From a virus: a stretch of DNA of 25,936 nucleotides. The notes under the pieces were generated by a model. That model was not told the DNA's origin. It searched no databases and saw only the letters and a program-made list of their open reading frames with translations. The translations under genes and the position numbers were made by a program. The stretch covers positions 1 to 25,936 of IMG/VR virus record IMGVR_UViG_3300038548_000036; one strand, 5' to 3'. Shown here one piece after another: positions 8,499-16,725 of the stretch (position 1 is its first letter; each line of letters starts with the position of its first letter).

Positions 8499-10426
8499 TA
8501 CGCTCTCCCTGCCGCAGCTCTAAGCCTTGGCATGTAGCTCGCAGGCGACCTCGCTTTGTGACTGAAGCCACCCTTGCTCAGGTTCTTCGCTTTGTGCATC
8601 CGAATTTCCCTGCGCATCTCATCCAACCGTTTCGCTCCCGCGTCACCGGATCCGTCACCCAAGAGTGACACCGTTTCTGCGTCTATGACGTACTCACCGT
8701 CGCTCAGTCGCGCCGGGATGTCGTCGGACCTACCAGTGCCCGGTCCTTTAACATAACGCCCTGCGGCGCTCACAGTGGGACTGATGCGCTGTACGTCGGC
8801 GTTCTGAGCGAAGTGATCGAAGTGACCTCCACGCTGGAAGCCAGTGCCTTGCCCAAGCTCTGGCGGAGGTGGCATCCACGTGCCGGTGTTCTGATCCAGA
8901 TTGTAGCCAGCTGCTCGCAGTCGGCCACCATTACCCCGGACCATGTTGGCTGGAACAGGCTGACCTTGTGCCATCAGCGCAGCGATCTGATCTTGTGCTC
9001 CCAGTCCGCCCGTCGGACCCGGTCCAGCTGTTGGCGTGCCAGTCTCTCCAGCGAAAGGATCTGGAGTGATGAACAAGCTCTCACCTGTCTGCGGTGCTCC
9101 TGCCCTGCCGTACGTGTAGTACGCGTTCGGATCTGTCGGGCCAATGAACTGACGCTGGCTATCGTAGATCGGCAGTGACTCCAACATGTGCGGTGGCAAT
9201 TCAGGAGGTGGCTCTTCTTCGTACTCACCACCCTGCAGTGCACCCATCATAGTCATGGCTGGGAGCGCGTACTTCATCAGATCGCTCTGACCACCCGTCG
9301 GCGGAGCTGCTGCTGGAGGAGGTGCTCCAGCAGAGGCAGCGGCAGGGGCTCCTGTGCCAGCAGGGTATTCGCCAAACACATCTTCGGTAGTCTGCACCGA
9401 ACCTTCAGGGACCGGACTCATAGGTAACGGAGCATCGAGGCTGATCAGATCTTGTGAAGCTGGGTCAGCAACAGCCGACAGCGCACCCGTTTCAGTGGGC
9501 CGCACTGCCATGATGCCACCGGCACCCGGATCTTCGAGATTGAATAGTTCCTGACCTCTCTCGGTGATGCCCTCCATCGTTGGCTGCATCATCTGACTCA
9601 TTGCGCCCTGCATAGCACCCGTTGCGAAGTCACCACCGGTCAATTCGGCACCTGCGCCACTGGCGAGGCTTGAACCGATGAGAGCTGCAGTTGAGTCCTG
9701 CAATCCGGGAGCAATATCTTTCACGAAGCCACCCGCGACGTCGCCGAGACCTCCAGCGACAGCACCAGAGATTGCACCCGTTGCAAAGTCGCCACCACCT
9801 GCTGCGGACAGGCCACCTCGGACTACTGCATTACCGATGATACTCGCCGCAGCACCTGACCCACCTCCGGTCAACAGGCCACCGACCCACGTACCCAGTC
9901 CGGGTGCGAAAATGCTCAGTGCAATTGGAGCAACGATCTGGAAGATCTTGGATTCGAAGACTTTCTTCACTGCCTTCTTTACTTTCTTCCAGATCTTGGA
10001 GAAGAATCCGTACTCAGGCATGCCGGTGTTCGGGTTGACGTCGGCCTTGCCCCACATTCCTTCGAGAACGCCCAACTCTTCAGGCGTCATGTGCACCATC
10101 ATCGAGTCACCGTTGCGTCCGCCTTTGCGTGTCGTCTCAGCAGCTTTCGCCAGACCACCCTCGGCCTTATCGACGTAGCCACCGATCTCGTACAACTTCA
10201 CCTTCTTGGCGTCGCTCGTAGCCATACCCGCTTTCTTCATCATCTCTGATATAGCAAACGAGTAGAGCAACTCAGGACCACCGGGGACGCCCTCGATCAG
10301 TTCAGCAGCATCAACGATCTCTTTGTCGCCACCTTGTTCTGCCAGCATGGGAGCAAGACCGCGTCGTGCACGGATTGCCGCTCCGGCGTTAGCCTCTTCG
10401 GGTGCAGAATTATTTCGTGTAGCCAT
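8498..10426 (-). CDS. Large virion protein with glycine-zipper-like region; probable ejection protein
   Basis: This is read as 642 residues from MATRNNSAPEEANAGAAI at 10426. The frame is open for 70 more codons upstream, but those lie over the 89-residue gene, whose stop is 4 bases before this ATG. Residues about 65-95 hold IGGYVDKAEGGLAKA. About 140-175 is a basic stretch (KIWKKVKKAVKKVFESKIF) leading into a long Gly/Ala hydrophobic region (about 155-290) with two copies of GGDFATGA (GGDFATGAISGAVAGG and GGDFATGAMQGAMSQ), a glycine-zipper pattern able to pack in membranes. A Pro/Ala linker (PAAASAGAPPPAAAPPTGG) follows. The C-terminus contains GPGTGRSDDIPARLSDGEYV and DAETVSLLGDGSGDAGAKRL, a block I associate with many environmental phage virion proteins. 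A role in genome ejection is inferred from the amphipathic helix, the zipper region and the context. Confidence 0.75.
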   Translation of the reverse strand: MATRNNSAPEEANAGAAIRARRGLAPMLAEQGGDKEIVDAAELIEGVPGGPELLYSFAISEMMKKAGMATSDAKKVKLYEIGGYVDKAEGGLAKAAETTRKGGRNGDSMMVHMTPEELGVLEGMWGKADVNPNTGMPEYGFFSKIWKKVKKAVKKVFESKIFQIVAPIALSIFAPGLGTWVGGLLTGGGSGAAASIIGNAVVRGGLSAAGGGDFATGAISGAVAGGLGDVAGGFVKDIAPGLQDSTAALIGSSLASGAGAELTGGDFATGAMQGAMSQMMQPTMEGITERGQELFNLEDPGAGGIMAVRPTETGALSAVADPASQDLISLDAPLPMSPVPEGSVQTTEDVFGEYPAGTGAPAAASAGAPPPAAAPPTGGQSDLMKYALPAMTMMGALQGGEYEEEPPPELPPHMLESLPIYDSQRQFIGPTDPNAYYTYGRAGAPQTGESLFITPDPFAGETGTPTAGPGPTGGLGAQDQIAALMAQGQPVPANMVRGNGGRLRAAGYNLDQNTGTWMPPPPELGQGTGFQRGGHFDHFAQNADVQRISPTVSAAGRYVKGPGTGRSDDIPARLSDGEYVIDAETVSLLGDGSGDAGAKRLDEMRREIRMHKAKNLSKGGFSHKARSPASYMPRLRAAAGRA

Positions 10427-10430
10427 CGCT

Positions 10431-10700
10431 CTATCCCATAAAGTTTGTGGTGGAGAACATTCTCCTCGCCCACTCTTTCCAATTGTCATAGTCCATTGGG
10501 TCAGGCACATCTTGCCCCAACGCATCGACTCCGCCAAACACGCCGCTCGCCCACTGCTGCCACTCAGCTGGATCGTCCAGTCGGGGGTAGTTGGGATCGG
10601 ATCCATTCTGGTCGCTGGAAAAAAACTCCAGCTCACCAGTCATCCGGTCAGCCCACTGGATCACCTCACTGTCAGCGAAGCCTCGGGGATCGATGATCAT
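10431..10700 (-). CDS. Small conserved phage protein, Trp-rich, unknown function
   Basis: This 89-residue protein starts MIIDPRGFADSEVIQWADRM. Its ATG overlaps the stop of the nozzle-like gene by four bases (ATGA), which suggests coupled translation. It is acidic, and tryptophans recur in a repeated pattern: VIQWADRM, then AEWQQWASGVFGG, then YDNWKEWARRMF. This small protein with spaced W-x-x-W/A motifs resembles one I recall between tail and internal virion genes in environmental podovirus-like phages. A scaffold, adaptor or assembly-chaperone role is possible, but nothing in the sequence decides it. The alternative reading, in which the downstream gene starts earlier in another frame across this stretch, is less likely because this frame has clean start and stop junctions on both sides. 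Confidence 0.7.
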   Translation of the reverse strand: MIIDPRGFADSEVIQWADRMTGELEFFSSDQNGSDPNYPRLDDPAEWQQWASGVFGGVDALGQDVPDPMDYDNWKEWARRMFSTTNFMG

Positions 10701-12253
10701 GACTCGACCCTTCCGTCGGCTGGTTCAATGTGCGCGTAGGTCTTGCCCTGTTCGAAGTTGCCTCCGCCTGTGTTCGACTCAAACTTGAAGCTCATCAGCC
10801 GCCGGATGTCTTTAAATTTAACAGTTTCTTCGTCGCTTGCCGAAGGTGTCGCAAAAATCGTCTCCGGATCTGACGTCACGACGCTGGCTTTAGCGTTCGC
10901 ACGACCCTTAACTTGCACCGTCATGTCACCTGCCTGCACGAAGTCGGGTTCGATCCGTGCAACACGCAGAGACTTGTTCGCGTCGCCTTGGTCAAGCAAC
11001 GCAAACTCATGTGTTTCGAACGACGCGCGCACCGCACTGATGTTACTCAAACGGATCTTGTCGAACGCAGTCTCGTGCTGCCACAGTGTGCGACCTGCAC
11101 CGGAGACGATCTCGTTGTCCACCATGAAGGGACGCTGATACACATCGGCGTAGATGCCTGCGCAACGTCCCTGATTGAGGTCATCGCTGTCAGGCAACGC
11201 AGTGTCGAACCAGTAACCTTCGCGCACGTTGTAAACAACTGCATGCGTGCACTCGGTTGCATTGCCTCTTGGATAACACCACCACAGCTCACCGTAGCGA
11301 GGGATCTTCATGCCGAAACATTTTTGCCGCTCGCGGAAGTTGATGTTGTCGAAGAACCAATTCTGATTCAGGTTGTTGGGAACCTCTCGCACGACACCGT
11401 TGAACATGTACCACCGATCCACTCCGGGCCAGTAGTAAATGCCATCCATTTCAATGACGCCCTGAGAACTCATGATGGTCATGCCACGAGCAATAACGTC
11501 GTACGCGAAGTCAGGTTGACCACCTCCACCACCGGGGATGAAAGTGGCGCGAATAAGAATGTCCAGTCCCCAGAACAATGCTGCGGGACCTTGCCCAGCT
11601 CCACGCAGCGGCATGCCCTTCACGATCTTCTGCGTACCAATATTTATAGCGACCGGTGCCAACGTAAGATTGTTAGGTTGTGACTGAAGGATGAGTCCCT
11701 TACTGCCGTAAGTCCACGTGAACACGCCACTCACGACGACGCCACCACTGGTTGCTTCGGAAGCGTTGTAATCAGCGTGCAGACCTGTGGTGTTAAGGAT
11801 GGTCGTCGCATCGACGGTGTCAATGTACAGAGTACCGTTGACGGAGTTGTCGATGTTCGCTGCGTTCTCTGCAACGTGCGCCATCAGCAAATGATTACCG
11901 GTACCACCCGTGTCGGCGAAGATGTCGAACTGCCACAGGTTGTTGAGATCTGCATTGAATCCTGCAGGCGTGCGATCACTGAACAGGTTAAGCGAACCGT
12001 TCGACACTTGGTACTGCCCGATGGTATTCGGATGACCAAGATGTAAGTACTGGATGTCGTCTGCAGAGAACGAAGCTATGCCGCGAGTAATCTCCGGCAC
12101 CGTGTCGGTGACCTGCTGATAGCCGCCAATCTTTTTTGGTTTGCCACGCTGGAACCTGCACCACTGACCATCGAGGTAGTGCTCGCTGTCGAAACGCGTC
12201 CCGTCCCGTTTAATTCCGGGAGCAGACGCTAGCAATGCAGGTTGTTCAGGCAT
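10697..12253 (-). CDS. Tail nozzle / packaged-DNA stabilisation-like protein
   Basis: This 518-residue protein starts MPEQPALLASAPGIKRDGTR and continues with HYLDGQWCRFQRGKPKKIGG. I associate this N-terminal pattern with a widespread tail protein of environmental podovirus-like phages that behaves like a nozzle or P22 gp10-type plug. The chain is beta-rich with repeated aromatic turns (WGLDILIRATF, then YYWPGVDRWYMFNG, then YGELWWCYPRGN, then VVYNVREGYWFDTALP), consistent with a beta-propeller-like body. The C-terminus has EPDFVQAGDMTVQVKGRANA and SFKFESNTGGGNFEQGKTYA. Its gene lies one fibre gene downstream of the adaptor gene, an order that fits stacking under the connector. Exact homology to P22 gp10 is not claimed. 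The ATG is 10 bases after the previous stop. Confidence 0.7.
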   Translation of the reverse strand: MPEQPALLASAPGIKRDGTRFDSEHYLDGQWCRFQRGKPKKIGGYQQVTDTVPEITRGIASFSADDIQYLHLGHPNTIGQYQVSNGSLNLFSDRTPAGFNADLNNLWQFDIFADTGGTGNHLLMAHVAENAANIDNSVNGTLYIDTVDATTILNTTGLHADYNASEATSGGVVVSGVFTWTYGSKGLILQSQPNNLTLAPVAINIGTQKIVKGMPLRGAGQGPAALFWGLDILIRATFIPGGGGGQPDFAYDVIARGMTIMSSQGVIEMDGIYYWPGVDRWYMFNGVVREVPNNLNQNWFFDNINFRERQKCFGMKIPRYGELWWCYPRGNATECTHAVVYNVREGYWFDTALPDSDDLNQGRCAGIYADVYQRPFMVDNEIVSGAGRTLWQHETAFDKIRLSNISAVRASFETHEFALLDQGDANKSLRVARIEPDFVQAGDMTVQVKGRANAKASVVTSDPETIFATPSASDEETVKFKDIRRLMSFKFESNTGGGNFEQGKTYAHIEPADGRVES

Positions 12254-12263
12254 TAAAGGTCAC

Positions 12264-14552
12264 TCATGAGATGTTGTCGTTCTCCGAGACTTCAAAGAAG
12301 GAAGGCTGGAGGATCGTAGTGTTCACAGCACTGGCTGTGTTCTGTGCAAACTGCAAAGCGAGAGTTCCCGCCAGCGTAGCGTGTGACTCAAAGGTAAACT
12401 CAATCAGCACACAGTTTGTCCCTGTCTCCATCGTGGTGATGTTGATTTCATTAAAGGCACTCAGCTCTACGTCTGTCTCTACCGTGCTGACGGCAGACGT
12501 GGACGTCCATATGGCAAACCCTGTTTCTTCCGGTGTCTGGCTATAGTCCAGAGCGAACTTAATGTCAGCCACTGTGGTTGAAGACCAGAAGATGGTCGCC
12601 TTGCATTTATAACGTCGAGCGGGAGCGATGTGGTAGTTAGATAAGTTGCCGATGTTAGCGAGGACATCGTCGTTATTCATTACATCAAGAGCAAGAGTAG
12701 CTCTGCGCTGCATCCCATCAATCCTGTAGTCATTACCAGAATCATCCTCAAAGTGCATCGTGTTCGGATTCGTGCCGACTACATTGGGACCATCACTCCA
12801 AAGCTGACCAAACCCTCCAACCTGTGCTTCAGGACCACCCGACCGCTCGCCTAAGAAGATAGACCCATTCGTGAACCTCCAAATCTCATCGGTCTGGAAG
12901 TGGAAGATAGTGCCACCGGAGGAAACGAGGAAAGCAGTCCCCCCTCCTACGAACAGTTCTACTTGATCAGCTCCACTCGATGCGATGAAGCTTTGACCGT
13001 TGTTAGTTTTAATATCTCCCGCTACACCAATTTCAATGTTTCCTCCAGCATCAACCCAACCACCAGAGCCATCCCCCTTCAGCAGACGACCGAGTGCTGC
13101 GCTCGCTCCGACATCGCTGCCGGGAATCGTGATTGTCTTCGTCGAACCGACACCACTTGCCGTTACACCTGCCCCTACGAAGTCGAGCGTGTCTGCCAAC
13201 GTCGCTAACGGCACACCTTCGTCTTCAATGGTGATACCCGGCGAGGCCAGATCGACGATGTCTTGAATCGTCGCTTTGTACGTCAGATTGTCATCGATGT
13301 CCTCGAACGCAATGAAGTCACCTACGACAGGTGTTGGTGTCACGTTCGCACTGTTGATGTCGAGGATGAGCGTGCGGTCTCCTGTTAGGTCACCACCACC
13401 ATCCAGTCCAGCACCTGTATTGATCAATCGGCCTTCAGGAGGTACTTCCAAGTTGATTTGTGCACCACCGGGAGTCGTCGCACCCGTGCCACCCTGTCCA
13501 ACGGTGATCGGGAACGCCACACTGGTGGATGACGTTGCGTTGATCACGTCGGTAGCATCGGAGTAAAGGATTACGCTTTGCCCTTGCGGGACAGTTATCC
13601 CGGCACCAGCAACTGTGCTGACCTCCAGCGAAAAGGCACCGCTCGTCTGGTTGTCTGCCCAGTACTGCTGCGTCGTATTCGGTACGACGATGCGTCGGTT
13701 ACCCGTCAGTGCGCCCGTGAATCGATACGAGATCCTGTCGAGGTTCGCACCAGAGAGCACGAAGTCACCAGAGCCCGGTACCGCAAGCGACACGAAGTCG
13801 AACGCGATGACCGAAGCGACCGTCAGACCGATGGTGTACCAGTCAACGCCGTCCGTGAAGATGAACGTACTGCCATTCGGATCGAGGTTAAGACTCGATG
13901 CTCCATCGATGTCGCCAGACGGAGGTACGATGTTGAGCGTACCGCTGCCGGAGTTGCGCAGCATAAAGAACCAGTTGTTGCCAATGTCAACCGCTCCCGC
14001 ACTCGGCAAGTTACAGGTGCCTGCACCTGCGATGTAGATGAGACACTTCGCTCGATCACCAGTGACCACGGTAAATGGTGTCGCAGCTTCCTCATCCGAA
14101 TCAATAATCTGGTTGAGTTGTGAGCCGTCAGCTTCGAGTCCATCACCTGCTAACACGGAAGCAGACGCTGGGGTGGCTGCATTGCCCCCCAAAAGGAACG
14201 TGGTCCACAAGCCCATGTCCGTGGTGTTGTCAGTCAGTATGATGACCCACTGCTCACCGGGCTGCACATCTTGAATCGTGCCGCCTGTGACATCACGCAC
14301 AGTGAACGTGTTCCCGCCAACGTTATTGAACGTCGCCTTATTACCCAGCGAGGTGTTCCTCGCGTCGGGCATGTCTATGTTGAGTGCCGGAGCCGTAGTG
14401 TTGACATCCATGACATCCGCAACGACGTCGCCGCCTGTGATCTGCTGCTCAGTCGGCCATTGCAAAACAACATCGATGGCTGTTTCGAGTTCGAGATAAC
14501 TGACCCTCGATGGGAAGATCAGGTTGCCTCCAAATACGTCGGTATAAGACAT
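12264..14552 (-). CDS. Tail-fibre-like protein with GGTGAT and EDEGVPLA modules
   Basis: This 762-residue protein starts MSYTDVFGGNLIFPSRVSYL, its ATG sharing a base with the adaptor stop (TGATG). It is rich in Gly, Thr, Asn, Val and Ile, as fibres are. Recognisable pieces in order are an N-terminal beta domain, a segment with LIYIAGAGTCNLPSAG and GSTFIFTDGVDWYTIG, the collar motif VGQGGTGATTPGGAQINLEV seen in many phage tail fibres, then TGAGLDGGGDLTGDRTLILD. Next comes ITIEDEGVPLATLADTLDFV with GVGSTKTITI, a module shared with two other fibre-like genes in this window. The C-terminal about 140 residues look like a globular beta domain (ALDYSQTPEETGFAIW) and may contact a receptor or cap a trimer. 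Position between adaptor and nozzle genes suggests it attaches to the tail. Receptor specificity cannot be inferred. Confidence 0.8.
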   Translation of the reverse strand: MSYTDVFGGNLIFPSRVSYLELETAIDVVLQWPTEQQITGGDVVADVMDVNTTAPALNIDMPDARNTSLGNKATFNNVGGNTFTVRDVTGGTIQDVQPGEQWVIILTDNTTDMGLWTTFLLGGNAATPASASVLAGDGLEADGSQLNQIIDSDEEAATPFTVVTGDRAKCLIYIAGAGTCNLPSAGAVDIGNNWFFMLRNSGSGTLNIVPPSGDIDGASSLNLDPNGSTFIFTDGVDWYTIGLTVASVIAFDFVSLAVPGSGDFVLSGANLDRISYRFTGALTGNRRIVVPNTTQQYWADNQTSGAFSLEVSTVAGAGITVPQGQSVILYSDATDVINATSSTSVAFPITVGQGGTGATTPGGAQINLEVPPEGRLINTGAGLDGGGDLTGDRTLILDINSANVTPTPVVGDFIAFEDIDDNLTYKATIQDIVDLASPGITIEDEGVPLATLADTLDFVGAGVTASGVGSTKTITIPGSDVGASAALGRLLKGDGSGGWVDAGGNIEIGVAGDIKTNNGQSFIASSGADQVELFVGGGTAFLVSSGGTIFHFQTDEIWRFTNGSIFLGERSGGPEAQVGGFGQLWSDGPNVVGTNPNTMHFEDDSGNDYRIDGMQRRATLALDVMNNDDVLANIGNLSNYHIAPARRYKCKATIFWSSTTVADIKFALDYSQTPEETGFAIWTSTSAVSTVETDVELSAFNEINITTMETGTNCVLIEFTFESHATLAGTLALQFAQNTASAVNTTILQPSFFEVSENDNIS

Positions 14553-15196
14553 CAGACTGTATCCCTTGTGACTTGTCTATCGACGATACGTTTGATGTCT
14601 TGACCTTCGAGAATCGCAAGGTCCTTTTCGTAAATTTTTTCCCACACATCAATTCGTTCATCGTTCTTTAAAAATGGAGTTGCCTGCAGGAGTGCACCAT
14701 GAAGCAGGGCGTTCGGGGCAAAGTCCGTCGTCCAGTTCGTTTGGTTGGTGTTATCCAGTAGCGCAGGCAACTCCCAATAGTTCACCTCGAACGGATAAGC
14801 AAAATCCGCCGAGGGAACAATCAACCAGTTAAAGTAATCGTAGTCGGCATAGAATTTTGGCTGGGCTGTGAGTGCCTCATCAGGCCAATAACGCCGACAG
14901 TATTCATACGCGCGAGCAAACAGAGGGGTGCGTACCTGAGTAACGCCCACGCCGAAGTTGATGCTGATAGTGTCACGCCAGCGATCAGGTTTCGGGATAA
15001 CTGATTGTCCAACCCCCATGGTGTCCGTGACGACAGTAACGAAGCCAAGAATCTTCAGTCGGTTCGCCAGCTCCCGCTCTGCGAGATTAATCAGAGAGGG
15101 GAGCTGCTCGAATACTGTCGGATCCACACTCGTGCCTCGCTCCAGATATTTTCGGAGATCTTCTAAGAGCGAGTTGAATGTCATCGAAACAGCCAT
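14552..15196 (-). CDS. Tail adaptor protein (short-tail connector/adaptor type)
   Basis: This 214-residue protein starts MAVSMTFNSLLEDLRKYLER. An AAGGAG ribosome-binding site at 15203-15208 overlaps the previous stop and sits 6 bases before the ATG. The pattern of LPSLINLAERELANRLKILG, then PKPDRWRDTISINFGVGVTQ, then YEYCRRYWPDEALT, PKFYADYDYFNWLIVPS, FEVNYWELPALLDN and NQTNWTTDFAPNALLHGALL is the one I associate with adaptor proteins that sit under the portal in short-tailed phages (the SU10-type adaptor, or tail tubular A-like). It is the most recognisable tail protein in the window. Its final residues overlap the fibre gene by one base. Its role would be to bridge portal and nozzle. The family name is from memory. 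Confidence 0.8.
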   Translation of the reverse strand: MAVSMTFNSLLEDLRKYLERGTSVDPTVFEQLPSLINLAERELANRLKILGFVTVVTDTMGVGQSVIPKPDRWRDTISINFGVGVTQVRTPLFARAYEYCRRYWPDEALTAQPKFYADYDYFNWLIVPSADFAYPFEVNYWELPALLDNTNQTNWTTDFAPNALLHGALLQATPFLKNDERIDVWEKIYEKDLAILEGQDIKRIVDRQVTRDTV

Positions 15197-15206
15197 GGGT
15201 TACTCC

Positions 15207-15632
15207 TTACGCGTTGGGATCGACGACTGGGTTGTCATCATCCGGCAGCGTATCTTCTGCGGGTGAAGCTGGTTCAGAGTCAACGGTGTCGGTTGGTACT
15301 TCGTCGTCCACAGTTTCTTCCGGCTCTTCTTCTTCAAGAAGTTCCTCCTTCGCTGCCTGCAGACGCGCGTGTGCATCGTCAGACCTTGCACGCATGACAG
15401 CCCACTCACTGTCATTGGGTGGCCTACCTTGCGCAGCCATGTCTTCGATGGTTTTGGTGAACACTTTGAGTTCGTCGAGAGCATCATCACCTTGTGAAAT
15501 TAAAGCGCCGAGTATGCCGAGTAGCTCGGAGGCTTGGCCGAACTTTACGCTGCTGCCACCACCCAATGCAGGGTTGGACAACACCGTACTCAGACCATTG
15601 ATTGCGAGTATTGCTAGTGAGATTGGATCCAT
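15207..15632 (-). CDS. Conserved small phage protein with acidic tail
   Basis: This 141-residue protein starts MDPISLAILAINGLSTVLSN, its ATG two bases after the lipoprotein stop. The first 60 residues have a hydrophobic Ala/Leu/Gly pattern (VKFGQASELLGILGALISQ). Residues 65-100 are charged and helical (DELKVFTKTIEDMAAQGRPP, then MRARSDDAHARLQAAKEELL). The last 40 are strongly acidic and Pro/Thr-rich (EEEEPEETVDDEVPTDTVDS) and probably disordered. I recall similar proteins beside lysis and adaptor genes in environmental phages, always uncharacterised. The hydrophobic N-terminus could be a membrane or lumen anchor, but it lacks a clear uninterrupted transmembrane span. No function is proposed. 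Confidence 0.75.
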   Translation of the reverse strand: MDPISLAILAINGLSTVLSNPALGGGSSVKFGQASELLGILGALISQGDDALDELKVFTKTIEDMAAQGRPPNDSEWAVMRARSDDAHARLQAAKEELLEEEEPEETVDDEVPTDTVDSEPASPAEDTLPDDDNPVVDPNA

Positions 15633-15634
15633 TG

Positions 15635-16045
15635 TTATTGTGCTCCTTTGATGTTTCGAATTATTTCATTTATCAGGGGAGCTAACTCTGTAATCCAACC
15701 GTCAAGTTCCCTCGACGCGCTGAGTAAGCGCTGTTCGCTTGTTTCTCCCGCGTCGAATTCGCCCTTAATAATTAGAAATGCCGTGTAAGCGTCCAACAAA
15801 CTGTCGGCCACCGGCTTCGCTCGTTCCTCTGCCTGAATGATGCGTAGTTTTACACCGCGAGGGATGGCTGGATCTTCAACAAGATCAGCAGCCGTCTCCT
15901 GTACGATGACAAACGTGCCGTAAGCAGCATATGCTCGCTGCTCAGATGTTTCCGCTGCCGCAATGGGATTTGCAGTCTGACATCCTGCAAGAGCAAAGAG
16001 CCAAAGCATCAACCATGCGTAGCGGTAGTCGAGTTTCCTCACCAT
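15635..16045 (-). CDS. Lipoprotein with lipobox; possible outer spanin or virion lipoprotein
   Basis: This is read as 136 residues from MVRKLDYRYAWLMLWLFALA. The frame is open five codons further upstream, but a perfect GGAGGT at 16053-16058 lies 7 bases before this ATG, so 16045 is chosen. Positively charged residues, a hydrophobic segment and the lipobox ALAGC (Cys at residue 22) show a signal-peptidase-II lipoprotein, exported and lipid-anchored in the outer or inner membrane. The mature part is helical and acidic (EQRAYAAYGTFVIVQETAAD, then RIIQAEERAKPVADSLLDAY). It sits directly after the holin and endolysin genes, which makes an outer-membrane spanin partner for the coiled-coil membrane protein at 16722-17069 plausible. 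It is longer than classic Rz1 proteins and not proline-rich, so the spanin role is uncertain. Confidence 0.75.
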   Translation of the reverse strand: MVRKLDYRYAWLMLWLFALAGCQTANPIAAAETSEQRAYAAYGTFVIVQETAADLVEDPAIPRGVKLRIIQAEERAKPVADSLLDAYTAFLIIKGEFDAGETSEQRLLSASRELDGWITELAPLINEIIRNIKGAQ

Positions 16046-16046
16046 A

Positions 16047-16277
16047 CTAAATACCTCCATCCCCGGTGCCTGAGATTTTGTTCACCGTACGCCGCACCGT
16101 GAGCGCTTGGTAATCTTTAAAGAATGCTACTGCTGCACCACCGACAAGAGAGACCCACGTCGCTGTCGTTAGATCGGCGAACGTCAGATCTGGATTGCTG
16201 GTGAACAGCGTTACGACGCTTGATCCAAACAGAATCAGCGCTGCAATGAGTGCTCCTGTGAGAGTGTTAATGTTCAT
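16047..16277 (-). CDS. Putative holin
   Basis: This is read as 76 residues from MNINTLTGALIAALILFGSS. That ATG overlaps the endolysin stop by 11 bases, and the 14-residue upstream extension in the same frame is judged a shadow. There are two predicted membrane spans: residues about 5-25 (TLTGALIAALILFGSSVVTL) and about 36-50 (WVSLVGGAAVAFFKD). The C-terminus is basic (YQALTVRRTVNK). Size, two-span topology, charged tail and position next to a lysozyme-like gene all fit a phage holin, which would make inner-membrane holes that let the endolysin reach peptidoglycan. The ADLTTATWVSLVGG pattern resembles a holin-type protein I recall from environmental phages. No experimental family name can be assigned. 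Confidence 0.7.
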   Translation of the reverse strand: MNINTLTGALIAALILFGSSVVTLFTSNPDLTFADLTTATWVSLVGGAAVAFFKDYQALTVRRTVNKISGTGDGGI

Positions 16278-16725
16278 GTCCCTTCCTCCAGTTATTGATG
16301 TACTCGTCCGTCGTGCCACGTCCGAGATCTGTGTTGTAGTGCTCCTTCCAGTAAGTAGCCTGATGTTTCAGGTCACCTGCTTGCGGAAGTGGAGCGCGCA
16401 CACGCCTGTAATGCACACGACACATCGCAACTGCGTATTTCAAATTCCAGATCAGCTCTCGCGAATCCGGGCCTCCGATCTCAGACACAGCTGCTGCTAG
16501 CCTGTCACGGAACTGCAGGTAGTTATTCCAAATGTCATCATGCGTTGCGGGTTCCATCTGGCACACGCCCAACGCTGGACCGCTGCCCAGCTGCTTGATG
16601 TAAATAAGTCTCGACTCTTGAAGACATGTGCCCAGCACCAGCTCGGAAGCTGCTGTCGAATACAAGCCCAGATCTTCGAGAGTCGGCTCGATGATCAGGT
16701 CAATAAATTGTTCGCGATCAATCAC
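16267..16725 (-). CDS. Endolysin, lysozyme-like / transglycosylase-like
   Basis: This 152-residue protein starts with GTG at 16723-16725. The start codon overlaps the previous stop as GTGA, and GGAAG is placed 7 bases upstream. LQESRL has the glutamate (residue 37) expected as general acid in lysozyme-superfamily enzymes, followed by IKQLGSGPALGVCQMEPATH, a pattern typical of phage lysozyme-like domains (E-S-R, then G-P-A-L-G-x-x-Q-x-E). Further on, WNLKYAVAMCRVHYRRVRAP and YWKEHYNTDLGRGTTDEYIN complete the fold. There is no signal peptide, so it needs the adjacent holin to reach the cell wall. It cuts the glycan strands of peptidoglycan. A virion-associated lysin role cannot be excluded, but the cassette favours lysis. 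Confidence 0.8.
   Translation of the reverse strand: MIDREQFIDLIIEPTLEDLGLYSTAASELVLGTCLQESRLIYIKQLGSGPALGVCQMEPATHDDIWNNYLQFRDRLAAAVSEIGGPDSRELIWNLKYAVAMCRVHYRRVRAPLPQAGDLKHQATYWKEHYNTDLGRGTTDEYINNWRKGHEH

Noticed and set aside
10427-10636. 70-codon N-terminal extension of the 642-residue protein
   Set aside because: It overlaps the 89-residue conserved-looking gene in another frame, while the ATG at 10426 follows that gene's stop by 4 bases.
10913-11683. Plus-strand 256-residue frame
   Set aside because: Lies wholly inside the nozzle-like gene on the minus strand, whose protein has coherent motifs. Antisense shadow.
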